DNA of 64,000 bases from Paludibacteraceae bacterium. GTDB lineage: Bacteria > Bacteroidota > Bacteroidia > Bacteroidales > Paludibacteraceae. The stretch is from the NCBI GenBank assembly GCA_017464025.1, contig JAFUEI010000003.1:1-64000 (forward strand). The letters are read 5' to 3'. Made by a program: the position numbers and the translations under genes. The notes below the pieces were generated by a model. That model made no database searches. It worked only from the letters and a program-made list of their open reading frames with translations, and was not told where the DNA came from. Shown one piece after another: positions 42,366 to 51,582 of the stretch; positions within the stretch are counted from its first letter, which is position 1, and each line of letters opens with the position of its first letter.

Positions 42366-42804
42366 GCAGGCATCGGCGCATCTGTCGGTCTGGCTACGGT
42401 CGAACGGCATGCGTCAGACGCAGGAGCGTCTGATGGTGTTAGAGCAAGTGTGCACCTACGACAGGCACTTCACAGCCGACCAGTTGGCTGCCGACCTTGA
42501 GGGGAATCATCTGTCGCTCGGGACGGTATATAACTCGCTGCAGCTCTTTGAGCAGTGCGGTCTGATACACCGTCTGAACCCTGCGCAGGGAAGCCGCCGC
42601 TCGGAGTATGAGTTCACCTTCGGCAACGACCACACGATGCGTTTCCTCTGCACGCGCTGCGGCCGTGAAGCAAGTTTCCGCGACAAGGCGATAGAGAGCA
42701 TCTTGCACGAGAAGCGATTCAGCAACTTCAGCATGGACAACTTCGTGCTGACCGTGTACGGCACCTGCAAGGTGTGCCGCTCGGGCGGAAGGGGGAATTG
42801 TTGA
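42349..42804 (+). CDS. Fur-family transcriptional regulator
   Basis: 151 residues: N-terminal winged helix (GMRQTQERLMVLEQVCTYDR, HLSLGTVYNSLQLFEQCGLI) and C-terminal metal domain with FLCTRCGRE and GTCKVCRS zinc cysteines. The family's central histidine-rich sensing motif appears as NDHTMRF, short of the usual HxH, so the metal sensed (Fe, Zn, Mn, or peroxide) cannot be told. Coupled to the GNAT gene by overlap. Confidence 0.88.
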   Translation: MQKKFEQASAHLSVWLRSNGMRQTQERLMVLEQVCTYDRHFTADQLAADLEGNHLSLGTVYNSLQLFEQCGLIHRLNPAQGSRRSEYEFTFGNDHTMRFLCTRCGREASFRDKAIESILHEKRFSNFSMDNFVLTVYGTCKVCRSGGRGNC

Positions 42805-42850
42805 TTGGGGGAATTGAGGGAAGAGAGACGCATCGGCATGCGTCTCTACA
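42790..42850. repeat. AATTGGGG tract plus REP-like palindrome, copy 1
   Basis: Degenerate GGGGGAATTG units (42790-42820) are followed by AGAGACGCAT-CGGC-ATGCGTCTCT (42824-42847), a perfect 10-bp-arm palindrome, then AC. Could also act as a terminator-like hairpin after the Fur-family gene. Confidence 0.8.
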
Positions 42851-42912
42851 GGAGGGGAGGGATTGTGAAAGGAGTGACACTAACCAAACATAATGACTAC
42901 TAACTGAATATA

Positions 42913-43608
42913 ATGATTATGAACGATTTTCTGAAATATGCACGTAGCATGGGCATGAACACCATGCACGTGGAAAACGCCATGCAAGCCAGTGCTATGC
43001 AGGCGGGGGCTATACAGGCCAATGCCGGCTACATCTCCCCTTCCATTCTGGAAGAGCGCCAACTGAACGTGACGCAGATGGACGTGTTCTCACGCCTGAT
43101 GATGGACCGCATCATCTTCCTCGGCACGGAGGTTAACGACTACACAGCCAACGTGATACAGGCGCAACTGCTGTATCTTGACTCGGCCGATTCGGACCGC
43201 GACATCTCGCTCTACCTGAACACGCCGGGCGGCAGCGTATATGCCGGTTTGGGGATATATGACACGATGCAGTTCATCAACGCCAAGGTGGGGACCATCT
43301 GCACCGGCATGGCCGCTTCGATGGGGGCCGTGCTGCTTGTGGCAGGTGAAAAAGGCATGCGTGCCGCCCTCCCCCACAGCCGCGTGATGATTCACCAGCC
43401 GATGGGCGGTATCCAAGGACAGGCCAGCGACATAGAGATAACAGCGCGCGAGATACTGAAACTGAAAGACGAGCTGTACCGCATCATCGCCGACCATAGC
43501 GGCCAACAGATGGAGCGCATCGTGACCGATGCCGACCGCGACTACTGGATGACGGCCGAAGAGGCCCTGCAGTACGGCATGATAGACAAGGTATATCGCA
43601 AGAAGTGA
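42913..43608 (+). CDS. clpP: ATP-dependent Clp protease proteolytic subunit
   Basis: 231 residues, catalytic Ser136 in [16 protein letters not shown], His in [15 protein letters not shown] and Asp in TDADRDYWM. Forms the tetradecameric chamber used with ClpX. The N-terminal extension holds three 5-residue repeats ([15 protein letters not shown], residues 23-37) coded by a 15-bp tandem repeat at 42979-43023. Its stop overlaps the clpX start (TGATG). Confidence 0.96.
   Translation: MIMNDFLKYARSMGMNTMHVENAMQASAMQAGAIQANAGYISPSILEERQLNVTQMDVFSRLMMDRIIFLGTEVNDYTANVIQAQLLYLDSADSDRDISLYLNTPGGSVYAGLGIYDTMQFINAKVGTICTGMAASMGAVLLVAGEKGMRAALPHSRVMIHQPMGGIQGQASDIEITAREILKLKDELYRIIADHSGQQMERIVTDADRDYWMTAEEALQYGMIDKVYRKK
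42979..43023 (+). repeat. Three 15-bp coding repeats in clpP
   Basis: GCYATGCARGCN-type units code [15 protein letters not shown] in the ClpP N-terminus. Confidence 0.85.
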
Positions 43609-44867
43609 TGGCAAAGAAAAGCAACAATCAAAAACCGCACTGCTCGTTCTGCGGACGGGAGACAGACAACCTGCTGCAAGGAATGGACGGCGCCTACATC
43701 TGCCCCGACTGTCTGCAACAGGGCAACCTGATACTGCAAGAGATGGGTTGGACACAACCCGTCAAGGAGGCAAAGAAAGAGGAAGACAAGGCGCTTGACA
43801 TGGACAGTCTGCCCAAGCCCGAGCAGATAAAGACATTTTTAGACCAATACGTCATCGGTCAGGACGAGGCCAAACGCTTCCTCTCGGTAGCGGTATATAA
43901 CCACTACAAGCGTCTGCTGCAGCCGGTGAGCGAGGACGGCGTGGAGATAGAGAAATCGAACATCATCCTTGTGGGCCCGACCGGCACCGGCAAGACACTG
44001 CTTGCCAAGACGATTGCGAAGATGCTGCAGGTGCCTTTCACCATCGTGGACGCCACCGTGCTGACGCAGGCGGGTTATGTAGGCGAAGATGTGGAGTCGC
44101 TGCTCTCGCGCCTGTTGCAGGAATGCGACTACGACGTGAAGCAGGCGGAACGCGGCATCGTCTTCATAGACGAGATAGACAAGATAGCGCGGAAGTCGGA
44201 CAACCCGAGCATCACGCGCGATGTGAGCGGCGAGGGCGTACAGCAGGCGCTGCTCAAGCTGCTGGAAGGCAGCGTGGTGAACGTGCCGCCCCAAGGCGGG
44301 CGCAAGCATCCGGAGCAGGAGTTTGTGCACGTCAACACCCAGAACATCCTCTTCATCTGCGGCGGCGCCTTCGACGGCATCGAGCGCAAGATAGGGCAAC
44401 GGTTGAACACGCAGATGGTGGGGTTCGACTCGGTGGGCCAGCGCAAGCGCATCGACAAAGACAACCTGCTGCAATACATCGCCCCGCAAGACCTCAAGTC
44501 GTTCGGTCTGATACCCGAGATTATCGGCCGTCTGCCGATTCTGACCTATTTGGAGCCCCTCTCGAGAGAAGCGTTGCGCAATATCCTCACCGAGCCGAAG
44601 AATGCCATCATCAAGCAATATGTCAAACTGTTAGCGATGGACGGCGTGCGACTCAGGTTTGAGCCTGCCGTGCTCGACTATATCGTGGACAAGGCGATGG
44701 AGTACAAGCTCGGCGCACGCGGTCTGCGGTCATTGGCGGAGACGGTGATGATGGATGTGATGTTCAAGGTGCCGTCGGAGCATCCCGCCGAATACACGGT
44801 GACGCTCGACTACGCCCGCCGGAAGATTGAGGCCGCTGACATGATACGGTTGAAGAGCGGGGTTTGA
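43608..44867 (+). CDS. clpX: ATP-dependent protease ATPase subunit ClpX
   Basis: 419 residues from ATG 43608. N-terminal zinc-binding domain ([23 protein letters not shown]), Walker A GPTGTGKT, Walker [13 protein letters not shown], sensor and pore loops, and [18 protein letters not shown] typical of ClpX. Unfolds substrates for ClpP. One-base overlap with clpP implies coupled translation. Confidence 0.97.
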   Translation: MAKKSNNQKPHCSFCGRETDNLLQGMDGAYICPDCLQQGNLILQEMGWTQPVKEAKKEEDKALDMDSLPKPEQIKTFLDQYVIGQDEAKRFLSVAVYNHYKRLLQPVSEDGVEIEKSNIILVGPTGTGKTLLAKTIAKMLQVPFTIVDATVLTQAGYVGEDVESLLSRLLQECDYDVKQAERGIVFIDEIDKIARKSDNPSITRDVSGEGVQQALLKLLEGSVVNVPPQGGRKHPEQEFVHVNTQNILFICGGAFDGIERKIGQRLNTQMVGFDSVGQRKRIDKDNLLQYIAPQDLKSFGLIPEIIGRLPILTYLEPLSREALRNILTEPKNAIIKQYVKLLAMDGVRLRFEPAVLDYIVDKAMEYKLGARGLRSLAETVMMDVMFKVPSEHPAEYTVTLDYARRKIEAADMIRLKSGV

Positions 44868-44905
44868 GGAGACCCCCCTTTAGTTCCCCCACAGGGGGAA
44901 GAGGT

Positions 44906-44952
44906 CCCGCCCCCGTAAAGACGCGCCGATGGCACGTCTTTACGGGGGCGGG
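44906..44952. repeat. Long inverted repeat, REP-like copy 2
   Basis: 18-bp perfect arms CCCGCCCCCGTAAAGACG (44906-44923) and CGTCTTTACGGGGGCGGG (44935-44952). The core GTAAAGACGCGCCGATGGCA matches the other REP-like elements. It lies between the convergent clpX and deoC genes and could terminate both. Confidence 0.85.
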
Positions 44953-44973
44953 AATAACCGATAAGCCTGACAA

Positions 44974-45855
44974 TCAGAAGTACTTGGTTTCGGTGCCGAG
45001 GATGCTGGTGAGCAGGTTGTTGGCCAGACGGCTTGCACCGAAGCGGAAGTTGCTGTTGTTGAGCCAGTCTTTGCCGAGCAGTTCTTTGACGATGGTGTAG
45101 TGCTGCACGGCCTCTTCGGTAGTGCTGACGCCTCCTGCGGGTTTGAAGCTGACCTTCACGCCCGTCTTCTCATACCAGTCGCGTATGGCGAGGCACATGA
45201 CATAGGTGGCCTCCGGTGTGGCATTCACAGCAATCTTGCCGGTAGATGTCTTGATGAAGTCGGCACCGGCCTGCATGGCGAGGAGGGATGCGTTGTAGAT
45301 GTTCTCCGCAGTCTTGAGGTCGCCCGTCTCGAGGATGACCTTCATGTGGACGGGAGCCTTGCATGCCTCTCGCAGTTCGGAGAGTTCGTCATAGACTTCC
45401 TGATAGCGTCCTTCGAGGAACTTGCCGACGGAGATGACCACATCAATCTCGGTGGCACCGGCCTGAATGGCGAGCAGTGTCTCGGCAACCTTGACCTCGA
45501 TGAAGGTCTGTGAAGCAGGGAATCCTGCGCTGACGGCCGCAATGCCGATGTTTTCCTTCAGATATTCGCGTACGGTAGGAACCATAGCCGGATAGACGCA
45601 GATGGCTGCCACGTTGGGAATACCCGGGTAGGCTGCTGCGAAGCCGTTGACTTTCTCGGCCATGGTGCGCACCTTGGCGACGGTGTCGTTGCCATTGAGC
45701 GTGGTGAGGTCAATCTGATGGAGGCACTGCTTCCAGACTTCGGGGTTGTTGTTTTCGGCAAAACGACTGTCGAGTATGTTCTTTACCTCGGCCTTCACCT
45801 GCTCGTCGGTGAGGTGGCGGTCGTACTGTGCAAAGAGTTCGTTGAATTTGTCCAT
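44974..45855 (-). CDS. deoC: Deoxyribose-phosphate aldolase
   Basis: 293 residues. Class I aldolase of deoxynucleoside breakdown (2-deoxyribose-5-phosphate to acetaldehyde and glyceraldehyde-3-phosphate). Schiff-base Lys in ADFIKTSTGK, Asp/Lys region GATEIDVVISVGKFLEG, and KPAGGVSTTEEAV. Length fits the longer Bacteroidetes DeoC. It lies 21 bp after psd. Confidence 0.95.
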   Translation of the reverse strand: MDKFNELFAQYDRHLTDEQVKAEVKNILDSRFAENNNPEVWKQCLHQIDLTTLNGNDTVAKVRTMAEKVNGFAAAYPGIPNVAAICVYPAMVPTVREYLKENIGIAAVSAGFPASQTFIEVKVAETLLAIQAGATEIDVVISVGKFLEGRYQEVYDELSELREACKAPVHMKVILETGDLKTAENIYNASLLAMQAGADFIKTSTGKIAVNATPEATYVMCLAIRDWYEKTGVKVSFKPAGGVSTTEEAVQHYTIVKELLGKDWLNNSNFRFGASRLANNLLTSILGTETKYF

Positions 45856-45876
45856 ATTATTACATTGAATGGTTGG

Positions 45877-46554
45877 TTAGTTCTTCGTATTGTTGAGCCG
45901 GGCGATGATGGTCTCATTGCCGATGACATGTTCGCCTATCTCGACAAACATCTCGGTGTCCAAGGGGAGATACATGTCCACCCTGGAGCCGAACTTGATA
46001 AAGCCCAGATGGGAGTTGCGCAAGGCATGTCCTCCAGGCTTGGCATAGGTGACGATACGTCGTGCCATGGCGCCTGCCACCTGGCGGATAAGAATCTGTA
46101 CCTTGGAGGGAGTCTCTATGACGACGAGCGAACGCTCGTTTTCGGTGCTTGACTTGGGGAGCCATGCTCCCTTGTGCCGGCCGCTCTGATGTTCGGAGCG
46201 CAGCACGACGCCCTCGACAGGATACCAGTTGGCGTGCACATTGAAAGGCGACATGAAGATGCTGATCTGGAGGCGCCGCTCATGAAAGACCTCGTCCTCG
46301 TCGGTGGGTTCGATGACGACCACGCGTCCGTCGGCCGGTGCGATGATGAAGTCAGGGTCGTCCACCTCAAGGACGCGCACAGGGTTACGGAAGAAATAGG
46401 TGACGAAGCAGAGGAGCAAGGCCGTGATGACGAGCGTGAGCGCAAAGCCCCAGTGGGGGAAATAGAGATAGGCCGGCACATTGACGACAAAGATGAGCAT
46501 CACCAGAAAGATGATGATGTTGCGGCCTTCTCGATGGATACGGGGACGTTTCAT
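45877..46554 (-). CDS. psd: Phosphatidylserine decarboxylase (archaeal-type, short)
   Basis: 225 residues. N-terminal membrane helices (IIIFLVMLIFVVNVPAYLYF, FALTLVITALLLCFVTYFF), conserved FIIAPADGRVVVI and SIFMSPFNVHANWYPVEG, and the self-cleavage/pyruvoyl site FIKFGSRVDMYLP (Gly-Ser). It makes phosphatidylethanolamine at the inner membrane. Confidence 0.95.
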   Translation of the reverse strand: MKRPRIHREGRNIIIFLVMLIFVVNVPAYLYFPHWGFALTLVITALLLCFVTYFFRNPVRVLEVDDPDFIIAPADGRVVVIEPTDEDEVFHERRLQISIFMSPFNVHANWYPVEGVVLRSEHQSGRHKGAWLPKSSTENERSLVVIETPSKVQILIRQVAGAMARRIVTYAKPGGHALRNSHLGFIKFGSRVDMYLPLDTEMFVEIGEHVIGNETIIARLNNTKN

Positions 46555-46597
46555 GGATGAAGAGAACAGACAATAGTCAAGTTTGAGTCGGGGGGGA

Positions 46598-47038
46598 TTA
46601 GAGGGTTGCCGCCCACTGGTCGTAAGGCATTTGGGCGAGCATGTCGGCAGCCTGGTCGAGTCCCTGCTGGAGTTTGCTGCCCAGCATCATGCGGAACATG
46701 ACGGGCAAGTCGGTCTTGACGGTGAGACGTATGCGCGTGTCGCGGTCGGCGACCTGCTTGAGCTGTATCCAGAAATTAAGGGGAATGGGGCTGTTGTCGG
46801 CTCCGAACTTGACGGTCTTTCCGGGTTCCCGCTCGAGGATGCGGAGCATGATTTTCTGCCCGAGTCCGTCCACCTTGAAGCGGACGGTGTCGCGGTCAAA
46901 CTCCATGTCGCGGACCTTGTCCTGCGGAATAAGGTCTTTCACGCGTTCGATGTTAGAGAGGTCGCTCAAGACGGCGAACATCGTATCGGCCGATGCCGGG
47001 GCCGAAGTGATTTTGCTCTCGTATTTTATTTCTGCCAT
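46598..47038 (-). CDS. SRPBCC-fold (START/polyketide cyclase-like) protein
   Basis: 146 residues with the helix-grip pattern SADTMFAVLSDLSNIERVKD, GLGQKIMLRILEREPGKTVK and LKQVADRDTRIRLTVKTDLP. Binds a hydrophobic ligand in related proteins; ligand unknown. Its start lies 13 bp inside the end of pyrE. Confidence 0.8.
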   Translation of the reverse strand: MAEIKYESKITSAPASADTMFAVLSDLSNIERVKDLIPQDKVRDMEFDRDTVRFKVDGLGQKIMLRILEREPGKTVKFGADNSPIPLNFWIQLKQVADRDTRIRLTVKTDLPVMFRMMLGSKLQQGLDQAADMLAQMPYDQWAATL

Positions 47039-47658
47039 TTCTCGGGGTCTTTCTGCCAGTTGTTGAATATCCGGAGGTCGTCTTCATCGATATATCCGAT
47101 GTCCACGGCTCGGCGGGTGACGGCGAAGAAGTTGGTGAGTGCCGTCAGCTCCACATCGGCCGTTCGGAAGGCGGCAGCCGTGTGGAGGAGTTCGTAGTTG
47201 AACAGCGCCACGACTCCGAGGACGGGGCATCCGTTCTTGCGGATGGCATCAACGACCTTGAGCGAGTTGGCGCCGATGCTGACCTGGTCTTCGATGACGA
47301 CGACATTCTGGCGGGGGCGGAGGTCACCCTCTATCATATTCTCGAAGCCGTGGTTCTTGGGCGTGGGGTGCACATAGACGAAGGGGAGACCGAGCACTTC
47401 GGCGACCATCATACCGATGGCGATGGCATTGGTAGCGACGGCCGCTATGACTTCGACGTCGGGATACTGTTCGATGACGGCGCGTGCCATCTGGACCTTC
47501 ACGGCGGTGCGTATCTTCGGGTAGGAGAGCACCTTACGGCTGTCGAAATAGATAGGCGAGCTCCAACCGTTAGCCCATTCGAAAGGATTCTTGGGCTGCA
47601 GTTTGATAGCTTTCACCTGCAGCAGTTTGGCGGCAACATAGTCTTGCAGAGGTTTCAT
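47026..47658 (-). CDS. pyrE: Orotate phosphoribosyltransferase
   Basis: 210 residues. PRPP-binding motif VVVIEDQVSIGANSLKVVDA and flexible loop region FVYVHPTPKNHGFENMIEGD; FEWANGWSSPIYFDSRKVLS is the orotate site. Makes OMP in pyrimidine synthesis. Heads a pyrE-SRPBCC-psd-deoC run under a perfect promoter. Confidence 0.95.
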   Translation of the reverse strand: MKPLQDYVAAKLLQVKAIKLQPKNPFEWANGWSSPIYFDSRKVLSYPKIRTAVKVQMARAVIEQYPDVEVIAAVATNAIAIGMMVAEVLGLPFVYVHPTPKNHGFENMIEGDLRPRQNVVVIEDQVSIGANSLKVVDAIRKNGCPVLGVVALFNYELLHTAAAFRTADVELTALTNFFAVTRRAVDIGYIDEDDLRIFNNWQKDPEKWQK

Positions 47659-47708
47659 AAGGCAACAATTATTAAGGTAAGTAGGACAATGTACTATTTT
47701 TCAAGATG

Positions 47709-47740
47709 CAAAGATAAAGCGAATATTTCAATCCTGCAAA
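47709..47740 (-). promoter_or_regulatory. Promoter of pyrE
   Basis: Minus-strand TTTG (47737-47740), 20 nt, TATCTTTG (47709-47716). Confidence 0.8.
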
Positions 47741-47774
47741 GGGGATTCGCATGTTATATAACATGTTTTTTGTT

Positions 47775-47842
47775 GAATTGGGGAATTGAGGAATTGAGGG
47801 ACTGAGATTTGGCGAATTGAGGAATTGTTTAATTGGGGAATT
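47775..47842. repeat. AATTGGGG/AATTGAGG tract
   Basis: About seven degenerate 8-10-bp units (GAATTGGGG, GAATTGAGG) between pyrE and the lipoprotein gene; the tract supplies the last codons (FPN, stop) of the lipoprotein at 47829. Confidence 0.85.
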
Positions 47843-48656
47843 GTCCGGGGAGAGAGGCGGTTTTGCTTTCGTAGTGTTTCATTTGCCTGTCGGCGGTGTT
47901 GAGCAGGTCTTCGAGACGGCGCACATCCTTCATGCTGACGGCGAGCCGGAAGGTTTCTTCCAAAGCCTGTTTCTCCTGCTGCGAGAGGTAATAGGCATAG
48001 GTGCGAGTGCCGTTGAGCGTCACTTTCAAGCGGTCGGCCTTATGGGCGGAGACGAAAGCAAGCAGTCCAAGGGAGGAGGGTTCGTCGAGGGTGAGTATCT
48101 CGTGACGTCCTTCCGCCTCGAAGGCATGGTTGGAACCCCCGGCACGGAAGACCTCGTCTCCGACGGAGAGGGTGACGGCCTGCTGGTTGACGGGTGCAGC
48201 GCCGTAATAATAGGACTTGGCGGCAACACGCATGTCCTCGTTGACGTAAGCCTGAAGGAAGCAGCGGTTGGTGTTGCGGCCGGTAGGCAGGAGTTTGTGG
48301 ACATAACGGCCGTAGTTCTCATACTCGCCGTTTTTCTCGCGGTTGAAGCCCTTGACGAGTTTGTCCACCTCCGGCAGAAGGGGCTGGAGGAGCGAGTCGG
48401 CATAAGCTGCCGTGCGGCAGGCCTCTATGTAGGTAATGCTGTCCATCAAACTCTTGGCCGCTCGGCGTGCATCGACCTGGCGGGGATAGAGCAGGTGGAC
48501 GGTGTCAAGTTGCATCTTGGCGGCATTGAGGCTGCCTGTCTGAACAAGGGTGCGAGCCTCGTCCACGCGTGCAAAAGCGGCGTTGCGCTCGCGCTGCTTG
48601 GTATTGCAGGAGAGCACCGTGAGAGCGACAAGGCAAAGAAAAAGGATACGTTTCAT
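47829..48656 (-). CDS. Lipoprotein of unknown function
   Basis: 275 residues from ATG 48656, giving a lipoprotein signal (MKRILFLCLVALTVLSCNTK). The first half is helical and TPR-like (ARVDEARTLVQTGSLNAAKM, DTVHLLYPRQVDARRAAKSL); the second half is beta-rich (QQAVTLSVGDEVFRAGGSNH). No named domain recognised. ATGA overlap with the phosphatase gene upstream. Confidence 0.75.
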   Translation of the reverse strand: MKRILFLCLVALTVLSCNTKQRERNAAFARVDEARTLVQTGSLNAAKMQLDTVHLLYPRQVDARRAAKSLMDSITYIEACRTAAYADSLLQPLLPEVDKLVKGFNREKNGEYENYGRYVHKLLPTGRNTNRCFLQAYVNEDMRVAAKSYYYGAAPVNQQAVTLSVGDEVFRAGGSNHAFEAEGRHEILTLDEPSSLGLLAFVSAHKADRLKVTLNGTRTYAYYLSQQEKQALEETFRLAVSMKDVRRLEDLLNTADRQMKHYESKTASLPGQFPN

Positions 48657-49342
48657 AGGGTTTGAGACAAGATATGAAGCAGTTGCCCAGGGTGGTCGGC
48701 CACCGCCCACGGGCTGTATTGCAGGAGGGTCGAGCGGGAACAGAATCCCCAGGTGCAGGCGACAGCGGGGAGTGCGGCGTTGTGTGCCGTGAGCATGTCC
48801 ACGTCGGAGTCGCCGATATAGACGGCCGTAACGGCACGGGTGACCGGCTTTTGCGCAGGCAGAGAAAGTTCAGAGGATGCGATGAGCGTTAGGATATCGC
48901 TGACAATCTGCGGGTCAGGTTTCCGCGGACAACCTTCGCGTTCGCCGAGCACGACATCGAAGACATGGGGGAAATAGTGGTTGACGATGTCGGCGGTGGC
49001 GGCCTGATACTTGTTGGAGGCGACAGCCAGACGCCAGCCGCGGCTCTTGAGGGCTGCGAGGAGCTCGGGAATGCCCTCGTAAGGGCGGGTCTGCACCTTG
49101 TTGTGCGCGTTGTAGAACGGCACGAAGGCTTCGCGCAGACGCAACACCTCCGCCTCGGAGCGCGCTTCGGGCGGCAGAGCCCGCTCGATGAGACGGTTTA
49201 CGCCGTTCCCCACAAGACGGGGATAGTCTTCGGGCGTATGCAGAGGATAGCCGAAGGCGGCCAGGGCATGGTTGCATGCCGCGCCGAGGTCGGCAATAGT
49301 ATTGAGCAGTGTCCCATCGAGGTCGAATATAGCGAGTTTCAT
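48653..49342 (-). CDS. HAD-superfamily phosphatase (phosphoglycolate phosphatase-like)
   Basis: 229 residues from ATG 49342; a longer open frame is rejected because the promoter lies upstream of this start. Motif I KLAIFDLDGTLLNT, motif II ASNK, and motif III/IV GEREGCPRKPDPQI with VYIGDSDVDMLTAHNA; helical cap with LVGNGVNRLIERALP typical of Gph. Removes phosphate from small molecules such as 2-phosphoglycolate. Confidence 0.9.
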   Translation of the reverse strand: MKLAIFDLDGTLLNTIADLGAACNHALAAFGYPLHTPEDYPRLVGNGVNRLIERALPPEARSEAEVLRLREAFVPFYNAHNKVQTRPYEGIPELLAALKSRGWRLAVASNKYQAATADIVNHYFPHVFDVVLGEREGCPRKPDPQIVSDILTLIASSELSLPAQKPVTRAVTAVYIGDSDVDMLTAHNAALPAVACTWGFCSRSTLLQYSPWAVADHPGQLLHILSQTL

Positions 49343-49372
49343 GACAGACAGCAGGGATTCGGTTAGGGAGCA

Positions 49373-49404
49373 CAAAGGTACGGCTTTTGCGGGACATTTA
49401 CAAA
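49373..49404 (-). promoter_or_regulatory. Promoter of the phosphatase-lipoprotein pair
   Basis: Minus-strand TTTG (49401-49404), 20 nt, TACCTTTG (49373-49380). Confidence 0.8.
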
Positions 49405-49440
49405 CGGGGAAAGAGAATATGGAGGAAAATCGGCGGGGGT

Positions 49441-49472
49441 ATTGCCGGAGAAAGAAATTATTTGTAACTTTG
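49441..49472 (+). promoter_or_regulatory. Promoter of the TPR/OmpA-like lipoprotein gene
   Basis: ATTG (49441-49444), 20 nt, TAACTTTG (49465-49472). Confidence 0.75.
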
Positions 49473-49500
49473 CGGCGGAAATCTGCGGAGTGCATATATT

Positions 49501-49546
49501 GCCGTTCTGAAGCAGCCAAGATGCTGCATTGATGCAGCATAACGGC
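49501..49546 (+). promoter_or_regulatory. Structured 5' leader of the TPR/OmpA-like lipoprotein
   Basis: ATGCTGCAT (49521-49529) and ATGCAGCAT (49532-49540) make a perfect 9-bp hairpin; outer arms GCCGTT (49501-49506) and AACGGC (49541-49546) can close it. It lies in the ~120-nt leader between promoter and start codon. Confidence 0.55.
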
Positions 49547-49597
49547 AGAGATTATAACGACAAACAATTAACACTAACATAAACACAACAAACCATT

Positions 49598-51289
49598 ATG
49601 AAGAAAAGTTTCATTTTGTTGTCGGCAATGGCTATGATGCTGTTGACGGCATGTAACAAAGACCTTCAGAAGCCTGAAGACCTGACAGTAAATCCCGACC
49701 CGCTGACGGTAGTAGGCGGAATGGTGAACGCCGACATCACGGGCAGCTTCCCCGAGAAGAAATTCGTGAAGAAGGGCGTGCTGAACGTGACCCCTGTGCT
49801 GAAATACGGCGAAGAGGAGGTGGTAGGCGAGACCGTTACGTATGTAGGCGAGAAGGCCAAAGAGAACGGCAAGACCGTGAACTACAAGAACGGCGGCAAA
49901 TACAGCCAGCACTTCAGCTGCAAGTATGTACCGGCGATGGCGAAATCGGAGTTGTATCTCCGCTTTACGGGCAAGGTAGGAAAGAAAGAGTACAACGACA
50001 TTCCTGACATGAAGATTGCCGACGGCATCATGGCTACCGCCCAGATGGCCAGTGCGAACGACAACAAGGGAGCCGTAACGCCCGACAAGTTCCAGCGCGT
50101 GATTCAGGAGATGCAGGAAGCCGACATCAAGTTCCTCATCCAGCAAGCCAACCTTCGCAACTCGGAGACGCAGAGCGAGGCCGTGAAGAACCTTCAGGCC
50201 GCCATCAAGGATGCGAACGACAACGAGCACAAGGCCATCAACAAATTAGAGGTAAGCGGTTACGCATCACCCGACGGTGGCGAGGCTCTGAACGAGAAGC
50301 TGGCCAACCAGCGTCAGAAAGCTGCACAGCAGTTCCTGCAGAAGCAGATGAAGAAAGACAAGGTGAATGCTGCCATCGAGAGCAACATCACGGCAGAGGA
50401 CTGGGAAGGTTTCCAGAAGCTGATGGAGAACTCGAACATCCAGGACAAAGACCTCGTGCTGCGCGTGCTGAAGATGTACAGCGACCCCGAGGAGCGTGAG
50501 GCCCAGATAAAGAGCCTGAGCGCTGTATATAAGAACATTGCCGACGACATTCTGCCCGCCCTGCGCCGCAGCCGTCTGATCCTGACGACCGACCTGATTG
50601 GCAAGAGCGACGAGGAAATCAGCAAACTGGCGAAGGAAGACGCTTCGCAGCTGAGCCTGGAAGAACTGCTGTATGCCGCATCGTTAGAGAGCGACAAGAA
50701 CGAGCAGGCCAAGATCTACAAGAAAGCCATCGACCTGTATCCGAACGACTATCGCGCCTACAACAACCTCGGCATGATTTACTTCGAGGAAGGCAACACG
50801 GCTGAGGCCCGCCGCTGCTACAGCAAGGCCCTTGAGATTGAGCCGAACAACGCGAACGTGAACTACAACGCCGCTATCGCCGCCATGGCCGAGGGTGACA
50901 TGCAGAAGGCCGAAGAGTACTTAGGCAAGGCTGCCGGCACGGACGCCGACCTGAACGCCGCTATGGGTACGTACTACACGATGAAGGGCGACTATCAGAA
51001 CGCGAAGAAAGCCTACGGCACAGCCGCTACGAACAACGCCGCCGTACAGCAGATTCTGGACGAGGACTATGCAGGTGCCCGTCAGACGCTGGCCAACGTG
51101 AAGAACCCGAACGCCACAACCTCGTATTTAGCCGCCATCGTAGGTGCCCGCACCAACGACCGCGAGGCAGTATATAGCAACCTGCGCACCGCCATCGAGA
51201 AAGACGGCGAGATGAAGGCCAAAGCCCAGACAGACATCGAGTTTGCGAAGTTCGCCGAGGACGAGACCTTCCAGGCTATCGTGAAGTAA
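49598..51289 (+). CDS. TPR lipoprotein with OmpA-like domain
   Basis: 563 residues. Lipoprotein signal MKKSFILLSAMAMMLLTACN; beta-rich N-terminal part (GMVNADITGSFPEKKFVKKG); OmpA-like peptidoglycan-binding stretch near residues 210-260 (INKLEVSGYASPDGGEALNE); then TPR repeats (YPNDYRAYNNLGMIYFEEGN, ARRCYSKALEIEPNNANVNY). Common in Bacteroidales, likely at the outer membrane. Codons are highly biased, suggesting strong expression. Own promoter, structured leader and terminator. Confidence 0.85.
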   Translation: MKKSFILLSAMAMMLLTACNKDLQKPEDLTVNPDPLTVVGGMVNADITGSFPEKKFVKKGVLNVTPVLKYGEEEVVGETVTYVGEKAKENGKTVNYKNGGKYSQHFSCKYVPAMAKSELYLRFTGKVGKKEYNDIPDMKIADGIMATAQMASANDNKGAVTPDKFQRVIQEMQEADIKFLIQQANLRNSETQSEAVKNLQAAIKDANDNEHKAINKLEVSGYASPDGGEALNEKLANQRQKAAQQFLQKQMKKDKVNAAIESNITAEDWEGFQKLMENSNIQDKDLVLRVLKMYSDPEEREAQIKSLSAVYKNIADDILPALRRSRLILTTDLIGKSDEEISKLAKEDASQLSLEELLYAASLESDKNEQAKIYKKAIDLYPNDYRAYNNLGMIYFEEGNTAEARRCYSKALEIEPNNANVNYNAAIAAMAEGDMQKAEEYLGKAAGTDADLNAAMGTYYTMKGDYQNAKKAYGTAATNNAAVQQILDEDYAGARQTLANVKNPNATTSYLAAIVGARTNDREAVYSNLRTAIEKDGEMKAKAQTDIEFAKFAEDETFQAIVK

Positions 51290-51323
51290 TAAGGTTTTGA
51301 CAATCGAAGGTCAAAAAACGTAG

Positions 51324-51382
51324 AAAGTCGAAAGCCTGATATGATTCGACTCAACGGATGGTATCAGGCTTTCGGCTTTTTT
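51324..51382 (+). terminator. Strong intrinsic terminator
   Basis: 18-bp stem (51324-51341 with 51362-51379, one G-U pair), 20-nt loop, TTTTTT. Confidence 0.92.
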
Positions 51383-51402
51383 GATAGCCCCCCCCCTATT
51401 GA

Positions 51403-51499
51403 GGAATTGGGAAATTGGGGATTTGGGGATTTGGAGAATTGAGGATTGGGGAATTGATTTCCATGCGGGCGGGAGACGCACCAGTGGTACGTCACTACG
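51403..51499. repeat. AATTGGGG tract plus REP-like element, copy 3
   Basis: TTGAGGAATTGGG-type units (51403-51456) followed by GGGAGACGCACCAGTGGTAC-GTCACTAC (51471-51498), a diverged REP-like palindrome. Confidence 0.7.
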
Positions 51500-51582
51500 G
51501 AGCCGGAGGGAAGGGATGAATGCGGGTGAGCAAAGACAGCGATTGAAAACAGGAAGAAGGACAAGAAAAAGGAAAGAAAGAT

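Noticed and set aside
49343..49567. N-terminal extension of the phosphatase gene to 49567
   Set aside because: The extension would include the gene's own promoter (49373-49404), and the HAD motif begins directly at the ATG at 49342.
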